From SZUA-38 sp965212525 (GTDB taxonomy: Bacteria > Pseudomonadota > Gammaproteobacteria > Xanthomonadales > SZUA-38): a stretch of DNA of 64,000 nucleotides. The position numbers and the translations under genes were made by a program. The notes under the pieces were generated by a model, which worked only from the letters and a program-made list of their open reading frames with translations, was not told the origin of the DNA and did no database searches. The stretch is taken from contig CBDBVC010000001.1 of the NCBI GenBank assembly GCA_965212525.1, forward strand, positions 54,555-118,554, in the 5' to 3' direction. Positions 7,949 to 16,495 of the stretch are shown piece after piece. Numbering within the stretch: position 1 is the stretch's first letter; each line of letters starts with the position of its first letter.

Positions 7949-9433
7949 TTACAACCCGTTGACAGCTCGTGATACAGCGCGAAACAGCGCCCTGCCCTTG
8001 TTCATGGTCTCATCCCATTCACGGGTTGGATCGGAATCATGCACGATTCCGGCGCCTGCCTGAACATGCAGTTTCTTGTCCTTGATCACGGCGGTGCGTA
8101 TCGCGATCGCCATGTCGGAATCGCCCCACCAGCCCAGATGACCCACGGCACCGGCGTAAACGCCGCGCTTGACCGGCTCCAGTTCGGCAATGATTTCCAT
8201 GGCGCGGATTTTCGGTGCGCCAGACAGTGTTCCCGCCGGCAGTGAGGCTCTGAGCAGATCGATGGGTCCGAGACCAGGTTTGAGGTCGGCACGCACTTCG
8301 GACACCAGATGCATGACGTGGGAATAGCGCTCTATCGCCATCTGTTCTGTCACATGGACTGTTCCGGTCTCGGCGATACGGCCCAGATCGTTGCGCCCCA
8401 GGTCCACCAGCATCAGGTGTTCTGCCAGCTCCTTGGGATCGGCCTTGAGCTCTGTTTCCAGTCGCTGATCATCGGCGTCATCCTCACCGCGCGGACGGGT
8501 GCCGGCAATTGGTCTGACCACCATTTCCTTCCCTTCCAGTCGCATCAGGATTTCCGGAGAGGAGCCCACAACCTGGGCACTCTCGCCGTTCAGCGCCAGA
8601 TCGAGAAAATACATGTAGGGTGAAGGGTTCAGGCTGCGCAGTGCGCGGTACACGTCCACGGGCCGGGCACGAAACGGCACAGTCAGGCGCTGTGACAGCA
8701 CCACCTGCATGATGTCGCCATCAACAATATAGTCCTTGCATTTGCGAACCGCCGCCTCGAATGACTGCTGATTGAAACCGGAATCGAAGTCGTCTTCACC
8801 GACATCGGCAGAATCGATGGTTTCCGGGTAACCACGACCGGCCGAGCGCAGCTGGTATTCCAGCTGGTCAAGTCGCCGCTGGGCACGAAACCAGGCACCG
8901 GATTGCCCCGGATTGGCATTGACGATCAGATAGAGTTTGCCGAGCAGATTATCAAACACTGCCACTTCTTCAGACACCAGCAGGGCAATGTCCGGCATGC
9001 CCAGTTCATCGGGCAGGTCCTGGCTGGCCAGCCGGGGTTCGATATAGGCAATGGTGTCGTAGCCAAAGTAGCCCACCAGACCGCCACAGAACTGTGGCAG
9101 ATGATCAAGCTGGGCCACACTGTAGTGCTGACGAATGTCCTCGATCGCCGCCAGTGGATCGTCCACCTGCTCATCGCGAATCACCTCACCATGGCGCAGT
9201 ACGGTGAGCTGGTGTCCGTGAACCTGGATCAGCGTTTCACAGGGTAGTCCTATGATCGAATAGCGACCCCAGTGTTCACCACCGGTTACCGATTCCAGCA
9301 GATAGGCGTTGGGACCATCCACCAGCTTCAGGTAGACACTCAGGGGCGTATCCAGATCCGAGAATACCTCTCGGTAGACCGGAATCCGGTTATGGCCTTC
9401 ATCGGCAAGCTGATTGAATTCTGATTCCTGCAT
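7949..9433 (-). CDS. trpE: Anthranilate synthase component I
   Basis: The enzyme converts chorismate to anthranilate. It has 494 residues. The LLES motif (about 46-49, in YLLESVTGGEHWGRYS) is the tryptophan feedback site known in TrpE, favouring TrpE over PabB. The catalytic chorismate-binding region is present: RPIAGTRPRGEDDADD, LVDLGRNDLGR, SLPAGTLSGAPK and RGVYAGAVGHL. It is the first gene of trpEGDC. The 114-bp upstream gap shows no leader peptide with adjacent Trp codons, so there is no sign of classical attenuation. Confidence 0.98.
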   Translation of the reverse strand: MQESEFNQLADEGHNRIPVYREVFSDLDTPLSVYLKLVDGPNAYLLESVTGGEHWGRYSIIGLPCETLIQVHGHQLTVLRHGEVIRDEQVDDPLAAIEDIRQHYSVAQLDHLPQFCGGLVGYFGYDTIAYIEPRLASQDLPDELGMPDIALLVSEEVAVFDNLLGKLYLIVNANPGQSGAWFRAQRRLDQLEYQLRSAGRGYPETIDSADVGEDDFDSGFNQQSFEAAVRKCKDYIVDGDIMQVVLSQRLTVPFRARPVDVYRALRSLNPSPYMYFLDLALNGESAQVVGSSPEILMRLEGKEMVVRPIAGTRPRGEDDADDQRLETELKADPKELAEHLMLVDLGRNDLGRIAETGTVHVTEQMAIERYSHVMHLVSEVRADLKPGLGPIDLLRASLPAGTLSGAPKIRAMEIIAELEPVKRGVYAGAVGHLGWWGDSDMAIAIRTAVIKDKKLHVQAGAGIVHDSDPTREWDETMNKGRALFRAVSRAVNGL

Positions 9434-9547
9434 GAATGGTCAAATCATTGGCGAAGGCGAATTGTATCGGGAGTCCGAGCGGAGTGAAACCCGCGCGGGT
9501 GGCTTCGACAGATGAATTGTGAATAAGGCAATAATCTTGCCGCTTAT

Positions 9548-10264
9548 TCAGTCCGAGAACAATTGCTTGCGGATTTTCTTCAGCGACGTGTGCCGAACAT
9601 CCTTGCCTTTCACCAGGTAGATGATGTATTCGCAGATATTCTTGGAGTGATCACCGATGCGCTCGAGCGCGCGTGCAATCCAGGAAACCCGGAGTACATT
9701 CTTGATCTCGCGATTGTCTTCCATCATGTGCGTAATCAGTACACGTGACAGTTTTTCGAATTCAGCATCGATCTTCTTGTCGGACTTTGCAATCTCGAAT
9801 GCGGCCTCGGCATCGAGTCTGGCGAAGGCATCCAGTGCACTGGACAGGATGGTCTTGACCATCTGACCGAGCTGTTCGAGATCCTGATAGTAGGCAGGTC
9901 TTGAGGTATCGGTCGCCAGCTTTATTGCCAGATAGCCAATCTTTTCTGCCTCGTCACCTGCTCGCTCCAGATCTGTAATGGTCTTGATCACTGCCATCAC
10001 CAGGCGCAGATCGCTGGCAGCCGGCTGCCGTTTGGCGATGATCTGGGTGCAGGCCTCATCAATCTTCACTTCCAGTGCGTTGACATCGACATCGCGCTGC
10101 TCAACGATCTCGCCGAGCTCCGATTTTGATTCGAGCAGGGCAATCATGGCATCACTGACCTGTTTCTCGACCAGGCCACCCATCTCCAGCACCATGTTGC
10201 GTATGCCTTCGAGATCCTGATTGTATTCCTTGGACGTATGCTGTCCGAAATCTAGGTGTTCCAT
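9548..10264 (-). CDS. phoU: Phosphate-signalling protein PhoU
   Basis: PhoU links the Pst transporter to PhoR and represses the Pho regulon when phosphate is sufficient. From the ATG at 10264 it has 238 residues, the usual size; a TTG four codons upstream is less likely. Two three-helix PhoU domains are seen, each with an E/D-rich metal-binding segment (DLERAGDEAEKIGYLA and ALERIGDHSKNICEY). It starts four bases after the pstB stop and is the last gene of the phosphate block. Confidence 0.97.
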   Translation of the reverse strand: MEHLDFGQHTSKEYNQDLEGIRNMVLEMGGLVEKQVSDAMIALLESKSELGEIVEQRDVDVNALEVKIDEACTQIIAKRQPAASDLRLVMAVIKTITDLERAGDEAEKIGYLAIKLATDTSRPAYYQDLEQLGQMVKTILSSALDAFARLDAEAAFEIAKSDKKIDAEFEKLSRVLITHMMEDNREIKNVLRVSWIARALERIGDHSKNICEYIIYLVKGKDVRHTSLKKIRKQLFSD

Positions 10265-10268
10265 AATG

Positions 10269-11129
10269 TTATCCAAAGCGTCCGGTGATGTACTTTTCAG
10301 TCAGATCGTGATCCGGGTTAGTGAAAATCTTATTGGTCTCGCCCACTTCGATCAAGTGACCCATGTGGAAATATGCCGTGCGATGTGAGACCCGTGCGGC
10401 CTGCTGCATCGAGTGTGTCACGATGGCGATGGTGTACTTTTCACTGAGCTCGTGAATCAGCTCCTCGATCTTGGTGGTGGCGATCGGGTCCAGCGCAGAT
10501 GCGGGTTCGTCCATCAGGATTATCTCCGGTTTGACCGCGATGCAGCGTGCAATACACAGGCGTTGCTGCTGTCCACCTGACAAACCCGTACCTGGCTCGT
10601 CCAGCCTGTCGCTGACTTCATCAAACAGACCTGCCTTTCGCAATGAATTCTCCACCAGATCATCGAGTTCGGCCTTGTTACGGGTCAATCCGTGAATGCG
10701 TGGGCCGTAGGCAACGTTGTCATAAATTGACTTGGGGAATGGATTGGCTTTCTGAAACACCATGCCCACGCGTGCCCTCAACAGCACAGGGTCCTGTTTG
10801 GGCGCATAGATATTCTGATCGTCCAGCCTGATCTCACCCTCGACACGACAGATATCGATGGTGTCATTCATGCGATTCATGCAACGCAGAAATGTCGACT
10901 TTCCACAGCCCGACGGACCAATGAGTGCAATCACCTGCTTCTCGGTGATGTCCAGATTGACATTGTGAATGGCCTGCTTGTCGGCATAGAACACATTCAG
11001 ATCGCGAACCTGAACCTTGGCATCATCCACCAGGTTGTCCCCAACTGTAACGTGATTGTCCACGTTCAGGTCAAGCAGGCCGGGCGAACGATTGATGTTG
11101 GATGCGGTTTCTGATGCAAGCGTATTCAT
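10269..11129 (-). CDS. pstB: Phosphate ABC transporter ATP-binding protein PstB
   Basis: The ATPase drives high-affinity phosphate import. It has 286 residues. Walker A is GPSGCGKST (71-79), the signature is LSGGQQQRLCIAR, and Walker B is IILMDEPASALDP. About 35 residues precede the usual PstB start, a longer N-terminus than in E. coli (257 residues). Its ATG overlaps the pstA stop (ATGA). Confidence 0.98.
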   Translation of the reverse strand: MNTLASETASNINRSPGLLDLNVDNHVTVGDNLVDDAKVQVRDLNVFYADKQAIHNVNLDITEKQVIALIGPSGCGKSTFLRCMNRMNDTIDICRVEGEIRLDDQNIYAPKQDPVLLRARVGMVFQKANPFPKSIYDNVAYGPRIHGLTRNKAELDDLVENSLRKAGLFDEVSDRLDEPGTGLSGGQQQRLCIARCIAVKPEIILMDEPASALDPIATTKIEELIHELSEKYTIAIVTHSMQQAARVSHRTAYFHMGHLIEVGETNKIFTNPDHDLTEKYITGRFG

Positions 11130-12409
11130 GACTTATTTTTCTCAAAGCGATTACGAAGGTAGATTGCCAGCGCATTCATGACAATCAGGAACGATATCAG
11201 CAGCATGATAGCGGCCGAGGTCTTGGCAACAAAGCCACGCTCCGGGCTGTCGGCCCAGAGGAAGATCTGCACGGGTAATACCGTCGAAGGGTCGGTGAAG
11301 CCCTGAGGCACATCGACGATGAAAGCCACCATGCCAATCATCAGCAACGGTGCGGTTTCGCCCAGTGCCTGTGCCATGCCAATGATTGTGCCTGTGAGGA
11401 TGCCAGGCATGGCGTTGGGCAAGACATGATGGAACACCATCTGCATGCGCGACGCGCCCAGGCCCAGGACAGCCTCCCTCAGCGAGGGTGGCACGGCCTT
11501 GATCGCCGATCGACTGGCAATGATGATGGTTGGCAGGGTCATGAGTGTGAGCACGATACCACCCACCACGGGTGCGGATCTTGGCATGCCAAAGAAATTG
11601 ATGAATACCGCAAGTCCCAGCAGGCCAAACACGATTGAGGGCACGGCAGCCAGGTTATTGATATTGATTTCAATGAAATCAATGAAACGATTGTTGCGCG
11701 GTGCAAATTCTTCGAGATAGGTAGCGGCTGCCACGCCAATCGGAAACGACAGCAGCAGGGTCACCAGCAGGGTATAGAATGTCCCGGCAAGAGCACCCCG
11801 TATACCCGCCAGTTCCGGCTCACGAGAATCACCCGCGCTGAAGAAGGTGGTATTGAATCGCGTCCTGACGACTTCACTCGATTCCAGTGATTCGATCCAG
11901 GCCAGTTGCAGATCTTTCACGCGACGCTCCGCTTCGGGAAGCGTGCGATCAATCTGTCCCTTGATCAGATTATCCACATCATCAGCCGCGATCAGATCAA
12001 TGGTTGCAGTGGTGCCAATCAGATCGGGATTGGCCATGACCATGCCCTGCAGCTGATATTCAGCGCCTGCACTGACCAGGCCGAACAGCTTGCGTTTGTC
12101 CGAACGCTTGCTCACATCCGGGAATCGTTGTTCCAGTGAGGTCCGTATCAATCGCATGTAGTCGGCACTGCGAAGCTCTTCCTGCGATGAGGCAGCCGTG
12201 ACACCCAGCTCTTCTGCCGAAAAGTCGATGGGCATGCTGATCACGGTCTGACGAAACGCAGGCCACGCCTTGATGCCGATATCGATCAGCAATGAAGCCA
12301 GAAAGACAAAGGCAATCATGACTGAAATCACGCCAAAGGCACGATATCGACGTTCCTTGCGGTAGCGTTTCTTCAGGCTATTCCTGATGATTTCAGTGTG
12401 GTTATTCAT
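11126..12409 (-). CDS. pstA: Phosphate ABC transporter permease PstA, enlarged N-terminal region
   Basis: The inner-membrane permease has 427 residues from the ATG at 12409 (a GTG lies three codons upstream), against about 296 in E. coli. The permease core is C-terminal: GIRGALAGTFYTLLVTLLLS, then the EAVLGLGASRMQMVFHHVLP coupling loop. Between the first membrane segment (about 27-49) and the core lies an extra region of about 150 residues, predicted to be periplasmic. The paired PstC carries a similar insertion, so the extension is a shared feature of this PstCA type. The gene overlaps both pstC and pstB. Confidence 0.96.
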   Translation of the reverse strand: MNNHTEIIRNSLKKRYRKERRYRAFGVISVMIAFVFLASLLIDIGIKAWPAFRQTVISMPIDFSAEELGVTAASSQEELRSADYMRLIRTSLEQRFPDVSKRSDKRKLFGLVSAGAEYQLQGMVMANPDLIGTTATIDLIAADDVDNLIKGQIDRTLPEAERRVKDLQLAWIESLESSEVVRTRFNTTFFSAGDSREPELAGIRGALAGTFYTLLVTLLLSFPIGVAAATYLEEFAPRNNRFIDFIEININNLAAVPSIVFGLLGLAVFINFFGMPRSAPVVGGIVLTLMTLPTIIIASRSAIKAVPPSLREAVLGLGASRMQMVFHHVLPNAMPGILTGTIIGMAQALGETAPLLMIGMVAFIVDVPQGFTDPSTVLPVQIFLWADSPERGFVAKTSAAIMLLISFLIVMNALAIYLRNRFEKNKS

Positions 12410-13817
12410 ATTGTTCACGGTATTTCCGGATCACGTAGAGCGCCAGCATGTTGAGGAACATGGTGGTAATGAACAGCATCAGTCCCAGTGCAAATGCGGC
12501 CAGCGTCTTCGCACTGTCAAACTCCTGATCGCCCGTCAGCAGGGTCACGATCTGTACCGTCACTGTGGTCACCGCCTCGAGTGGGTTGACTGTCAGGTTC
12601 GCGGCAAGGCCAGCTGCCATGACCACAATCATGGTTTCACCGATCGCTCGTGAAGCTGCCAGCAGAAACCCTGCCACGATGCCAGGAAGTGCCGCAGGAA
12701 TGATGACCTGCTTGATGGTTTCAGAGCGTGTGGCACCCACACCGAGTGAACCTTCGCGCATGGAGTCAGGCACCGCCGAGATGACATCGTCCGTCAGAGA
12801 AGACACGAAGGGAATGATCATCACGCCCATCACCAGTCCGGCGGCCAGGGCACTCTCGGATGCCACGGACAAGCCCACCATTTCACCCAGGGAGCGTATC
12901 AACGGCGCCACAGTCAGTGCGGCGAAAAACCCGTAGACCACCGTCGGGATACCAGCCAGTATCTCCAGTATTGGCTTGACGATTGCCCTGAAACGGCGAC
13001 TGGCATATTCCGAAAGGTACACCGCACTGCGTAAACCAATTGGAATCGCAACACAGAGGGCTACAGCTGATATGAGCATGGTTCCTATGAACAGAGGTAC
13101 TGCGCCAAACGACCCCGACGACCCCACCTGATCAGCGCGCAGCGCCATCTGAGGGCTCCAGCTGGTACCGAACATGAATTCCGTGACAGGCACCTTGCCA
13201 AAGAAGTTGAGGGCCTCAAACAGGACAGAGAGCACAATGCCCGCTGTGGTCAGGATTGCGATCGATGCGCAGATCATCAGGGTGATCTCGATCACGCGCT
13301 CGTACTGAATGCGGGTGTTGGTGGATCGTTTGATTCGTGAAAACGCGATCAGTCCTGCAACCAGTGACAAGGCGATCATCAGGGTGGATCGCAAGGTATT
13401 CGAAATGGCGTGGTAGCGGTTGTACTGACTGGCCGCTTCCATCAAGACAGGGTCTTCATCAGCAGCCAGCGTGTCGCCATCGACCATCATGGTCATGGCA
13501 TCGGCCTTGATCTTGATCTGATTGATGTACAGATCGACGTTATCCACCGTTTCGAGTGTCGACTCGGGGACACCTGATACCACCATTCTGTCGATCACGG
13601 TGCTGCTGAACAAGGCCCAGAGCGTCAGCACGACCAGCGCAGGTAACAATACCCAGACTGTGTTCATGTAGCCGTAGTACTTGGGCAATGCCTTCAGCTT
13701 GTCTGCATCAGCATCTGACCCGGACACACTGGCAATGACCAGCGCTTTCTTGCGGCCCATGTAGAAGCCGAAGATGCCCAGCAGGACAATCAGCAGGATT
13801 AAGGTGGTGGTGTTCAT
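12402..13817 (-). CDS. pstC: Phosphate ABC transporter permease PstC, enlarged N-terminal region
   Basis: The second Pst permease has 471 residues, against about 319 in E. coli. The N-terminal half has extra membrane segments (about 5-20, 52-72, 142-160) and a soluble loop (about 75-135). The permease core includes AVYLSEYASRRFRAIVKPIL, the PTVVYGFFAALT segment and the coupling loop REGSLGVGATRSETIKQV. It follows the terminator after pstS, so it is probably expressed at lower level than the binding protein. Confidence 0.96.
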   Translation of the reverse strand: MNTTTLILLIVLLGIFGFYMGRKKALVIASVSGSDADADKLKALPKYYGYMNTVWVLLPALVVLTLWALFSSTVIDRMVVSGVPESTLETVDNVDLYINQIKIKADAMTMMVDGDTLAADEDPVLMEAASQYNRYHAISNTLRSTLMIALSLVAGLIAFSRIKRSTNTRIQYERVIEITLMICASIAILTTAGIVLSVLFEALNFFGKVPVTEFMFGTSWSPQMALRADQVGSSGSFGAVPLFIGTMLISAVALCVAIPIGLRSAVYLSEYASRRFRAIVKPILEILAGIPTVVYGFFAALTVAPLIRSLGEMVGLSVASESALAAGLVMGVMIIPFVSSLTDDVISAVPDSMREGSLGVGATRSETIKQVIIPAALPGIVAGFLLAASRAIGETMIVVMAAGLAANLTVNPLEAVTTVTVQIVTLLTGDQEFDSAKTLAAFALGLMLFITTMFLNMLALYVIRKYREQYE

Positions 13818-13874
13818 GATGGTCGGCTAATGAGTCCCGTGATCACTGTAGATGTTCTGTGTAACAAACAGATG

Positions 13875-13907
13875 AAAAAAACACTGGCACCAAACTGGTG
13901 CCAGTGT
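13875..13907 (-). terminator. Rho-independent terminator or attenuator after pstS
   Basis: A perfect 12-bp inverted repeat (arms 13881-13892 and 13896-13907) with a three-base loop is followed on the minus strand by six T. It sits between the pstS stop and the pstC start, so it should stop most transcripts after pstS and make pstS more abundant than the membrane components. Confidence 0.9.
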
Positions 13908-13941
13908 CTCGTTCAGGCATGCCTGTCAATCTGGTTGCAGA

Positions 13942-15024
13942 TTATAAGGCAACTGGAGTCAGATTTTTAACATCATTGGTGATTTTTGATCGCTCTTCAT
14001 CACCCAGAGGAATCAGCCCCTTGTCTGTCAGGTAGCCGTATTCACCAAATGCCTTGTCGCTGGTGAAGGTGTCCAGAAACTCGCGCAGGCCCGGAATGCT
14101 GCCCACATGAGCCTTCTTGACATAGAAGTAAAGCGGACGTGATACCGGATAATCGCCATCGGCGATGCTGTCGAATTCCGGAGCGTGACCGTCGATTTCG
14201 AGACCGCGAACCAGTTCGCTGTTCTGGTCGAGGAACGAGTAACCGAAGATTCCGACTGCTGCGGGATTGGCCTGCAGCTTCTGCACGATCAGGTTGTCGT
14301 TTTCACCGGCTTCGATGAAAGCGCCGTCTTCACGCACGGTGCGGCAAATGCCACGGTACTTGCCCTTCAGCTCCTTCTCCATTGCCTTGTCACCGGACTT
14401 GCCGGCAGCCTTGGAGTCGTCCTTGATCTGCTTGATCCAGTCGTACTTCATGCAGCCACCTTCCATCGCCAGTTCGACGAAGGCGTCTCGCGTACCCGAG
14501 GTGGGTGGTGGGCCCAGTACTTCAATCTTGCTGGCCGGCAGGTTCGGGTTGATCTCGTTCCACATGGTATAGGGGTTTGCAACCAGCTCACCATCACTGT
14601 CGCCGGGTACTTCAGCGGCCAGTGCCAGGAAGATTTCCTTGCGTGTCAGGCTGAATGCGCCTGCATCTCGCGAGTTGGCCAGCACGATACCGTCGTAACC
14701 GATCAGCACCTCGACAACACCACCGACGCCGTTCTCGGCACACAGATCAAGTTCGCTCTGCTTGACGCGTCGTGAGGCATTGGTGATGTCCGGTGTATCG
14801 ACACCCACACCCTGACAGAAGATTTTCATGCCACCGCCCGTACCCGTTGATTCAATCTTGGGCGTCTTGAAGGTGGTGGACTTGCCAAAGCGCTCAGCCA
14901 CAACTGTCGCAAACGGATAAACCGTCGATGAACCCACAATACTGATGTGATCGCGTGAGGCTGAGTGTGCGGCCGTGGCAGCCAGTGCAAGACCGGCTGC
15001 GGCCAGGGAGAGTACTTTTTTCAT
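13942..15024 (-). CDS. pstS: Periplasmic phosphate-binding protein PstS
   Basis: This protein captures phosphate for the Pst transporter. A signal peptide (MKKVLSLAAAGLALAATAAHS) leads a mature protein with GSSTVYPFA and ESTGTGGGMKIFC, the phosphate-binding loops, and the later GTRDAF loop. I choose the ATG at 15024 (360 residues) rather than 15045, because an AGAG motif precedes it and the signal peptide then has normal length. A Pho box and a matched -10 lie upstream. A strong terminator follows the gene. Confidence 0.96.
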   Translation of the reverse strand: MKKVLSLAAAGLALAATAAHSASRDHISIVGSSTVYPFATVVAERFGKSTTFKTPKIESTGTGGGMKIFCQGVGVDTPDITNASRRVKQSELDLCAENGVGGVVEVLIGYDGIVLANSRDAGAFSLTRKEIFLALAAEVPGDSDGELVANPYTMWNEINPNLPASKIEVLGPPPTSGTRDAFVELAMEGGCMKYDWIKQIKDDSKAAGKSGDKAMEKELKGKYRGICRTVREDGAFIEAGENDNLIVQKLQANPAAVGIFGYSFLDQNSELVRGLEIDGHAPEFDSIADGDYPVSRPLYFYVKKAHVGSIPGLREFLDTFTSDKAFGEYGYLTDKGLIPLGDEERSKITNDVKNLTPVAL

Positions 15025-15070
15025 GATTTGATTCTCTGTTTTCATAATGGCTACAGGATAGTTGCCAAAT

Positions 15071-15088
15071 GTTACAAAACGATGACAA
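15071..15088 (-). promoter_or_regulatory. Pho box and promoter of pstS
   Basis: On the minus strand the sequence TTGTCATCGTTTTGTAAC gives two 7-bp half-sites, TTGTCAT and TTGTAAC, four bases apart, as in the PhoB consensus. Ten bases further downstream lies TATCCT (15055-15060), correctly placed as a -10 element for PhoB activation. Confidence 0.88.
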
Positions 15089-15124
15089 CTACCCTATATC
15101 CTTGATTAAAAATAATTTTTTCGA

Positions 15125-16252
15125 TTACCAGTCGATTGCGGCACGAATCTGGAACACGTTCGGATCATCGTCGATTCCCGCCTTTTCGCTGTCAGCCATG
15201 ATGTAGTTGGCCATGAAGCGAATGTGCTTGTGCGGGTAGTAGTTCAGACCCAGTGTGATGGTATCGAGCTCTCCACCCTGAATATCGCCATCGTTCAGAT
15301 CCAGATGTGAATAGCGAGCTGCTATTTCCCAGGCACCCTTGCTGGCATCGTTGATCGATGATCGACCGAAGCTGCCCTTCTTGTATGTGCGTGAACCGCT
15401 GTTGCCGAGGAAGTAGCTGCCAAACACGTAGTAGCCTTCGAAATCGGCATCGGGCAGACCGTTGTCACGTGAAACGTCAACCTTGTAGTACTCCGACTGG
15501 GCTGACCAGGGGCCATTAAGCCAGGCAAATTCAACACCGACCTTGTTGGTGCGGTCGATGTCAGCAAGGTTCCCTGTATCAACAAGTCGGTTAGCAAGGT
15601 GCGCTTCAGGACGTGAGCGAAAACGGGAAGTATCGGCGCTGTCATTGGTCGGACCTTCACTGACCAGAGTTGCACCGAGGTGAATCAGGCTGTTCTCGGA
15701 CTTCATAGGCAGCCAGGTGGCTCGAACACCGTAACCCGGCGCCTGATCCTTGCCGTCTGTCTCGTGATCGTAGATAGAGGCAAACAGTGTGTAATCCGGT
15801 GCATTGTGCTTCCAGCCCACACCAATGCGTCGGCCGGAGACCAGGCCTTCAACTACGGTTGGACGCTCGAGGAAGGTGATGTACTTTGAACTGGTCAGCA
15901 ATGACAGGCCGGTCGGCTGGTTGAACTGCCCGAATATCACGCCACTGGGCTTGTGCTGGACGTATAGATCCTTGGTAGCCACATCATCGCCGGCAAAATC
16001 GAACTGGGCCTTGTACTTCCAGTTACTGTGCATGACGCCTTCGATTGCAATACGAGCACGTCGGAATTCAGTGTCATTGTCGATTTCTGTGGCATCCTCA
16101 TCAAAATAAGCGCCATCAAGCTGAATCCGGCCATGAATGGCCATGCTGTAATCGCCATCCTCTGACTCATAGCTGAGATTGGGCTGAGCCATGACACCAG
16201 TGGTCATGAAAATAGCCAGAACCAGGACAAACGAGACAATTGTCGCTTTCAT
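15125..16252 (-). CDS. Phosphate-selective porin (OprO/OprP family)
   Basis: The 375-residue outer-membrane protein has a signal peptide (about 1-22, ending GVMAQ) and an alternating beta-strand pattern ending with the aromatic terminal residue W typical of outer-membrane barrels (QIRAAIDW). Features such as MAIHGRIQLDGAYFDED, FRRARIAIEG and the FGQFNQPTGLS segment are typical of OprO/P porins. It is transcribed between phoR and pstS and has its own Pho box, so it is probably the outer-membrane entry for phosphate or polyphosphate under starvation. An AGGGATC ribosome binding site precedes the ATG. Confidence 0.92.
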   Translation of the reverse strand: MKATIVSFVLVLAIFMTTGVMAQPNLSYESEDGDYSMAIHGRIQLDGAYFDEDATEIDNDTEFRRARIAIEGVMHSNWKYKAQFDFAGDDVATKDLYVQHKPSGVIFGQFNQPTGLSLLTSSKYITFLERPTVVEGLVSGRRIGVGWKHNAPDYTLFASIYDHETDGKDQAPGYGVRATWLPMKSENSLIHLGATLVSEGPTNDSADTSRFRSRPEAHLANRLVDTGNLADIDRTNKVGVEFAWLNGPWSAQSEYYKVDVSRDNGLPDADFEGYYVFGSYFLGNSGSRTYKKGSFGRSSINDASKGAWEIAARYSHLDLNDGDIQGGELDTITLGLNYYPHKHIRFMANYIMADSEKAGIDDDPNVFQIRAAIDW

Positions 16253-16297
16253 TGGTAGATCCCTGTGTGAATGTTGCGCGCATTCTAGGAACCGAAT

Positions 16298-16315
16298 ATG
16301 ACAGTTGTGTTACAG
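16298..16315 (-). promoter_or_regulatory. Pho box and promoter of the porin gene
   Basis: On the minus strand CTGTAACACAACTGTCAT has two half-sites four bases apart. A third, TGTAATC-like half-site lies 11 bases upstream, so there are three direct repeats at 11-bp spacing. Ten bases downstream is TAGAAT (16282-16287), a good -10. This supports PhoB-dependent transcription of the porin. Confidence 0.9.
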
Positions 16316-16495
16316 TTTGATTACATTCTTCCTTTCAGGCCGGAAGAATCGGTCAGATCAGGGGTTTACAGCAGGATTTGTCACACAATTGCCAAGCAAT
16401 TGTCATTTTTCCTGTCTGTAAGCAACCAGGCGACAACTCAATGTGACACCACAAATTACGGTACATGAGCTGCGATATTCACAGACAGGTCTGAA

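Noticed and set aside
9434..9547. Possible trp leader/attenuator before trpE
   Set aside because: No short open frame with adjacent tryptophan codons and no competing hairpins followed by a T-run. A 12-bp palindrome (ACCCGCGCGGGT, 9489-9500) is present but fits no known role.
16385..16410. Hairpin followed by ATTTTT on the plus strand
   Set aside because: It looks like a terminator for plus-strand transcription, but no plus-strand gene lies upstream. It may stop antisense transcripts; I do not assign it to a gene.
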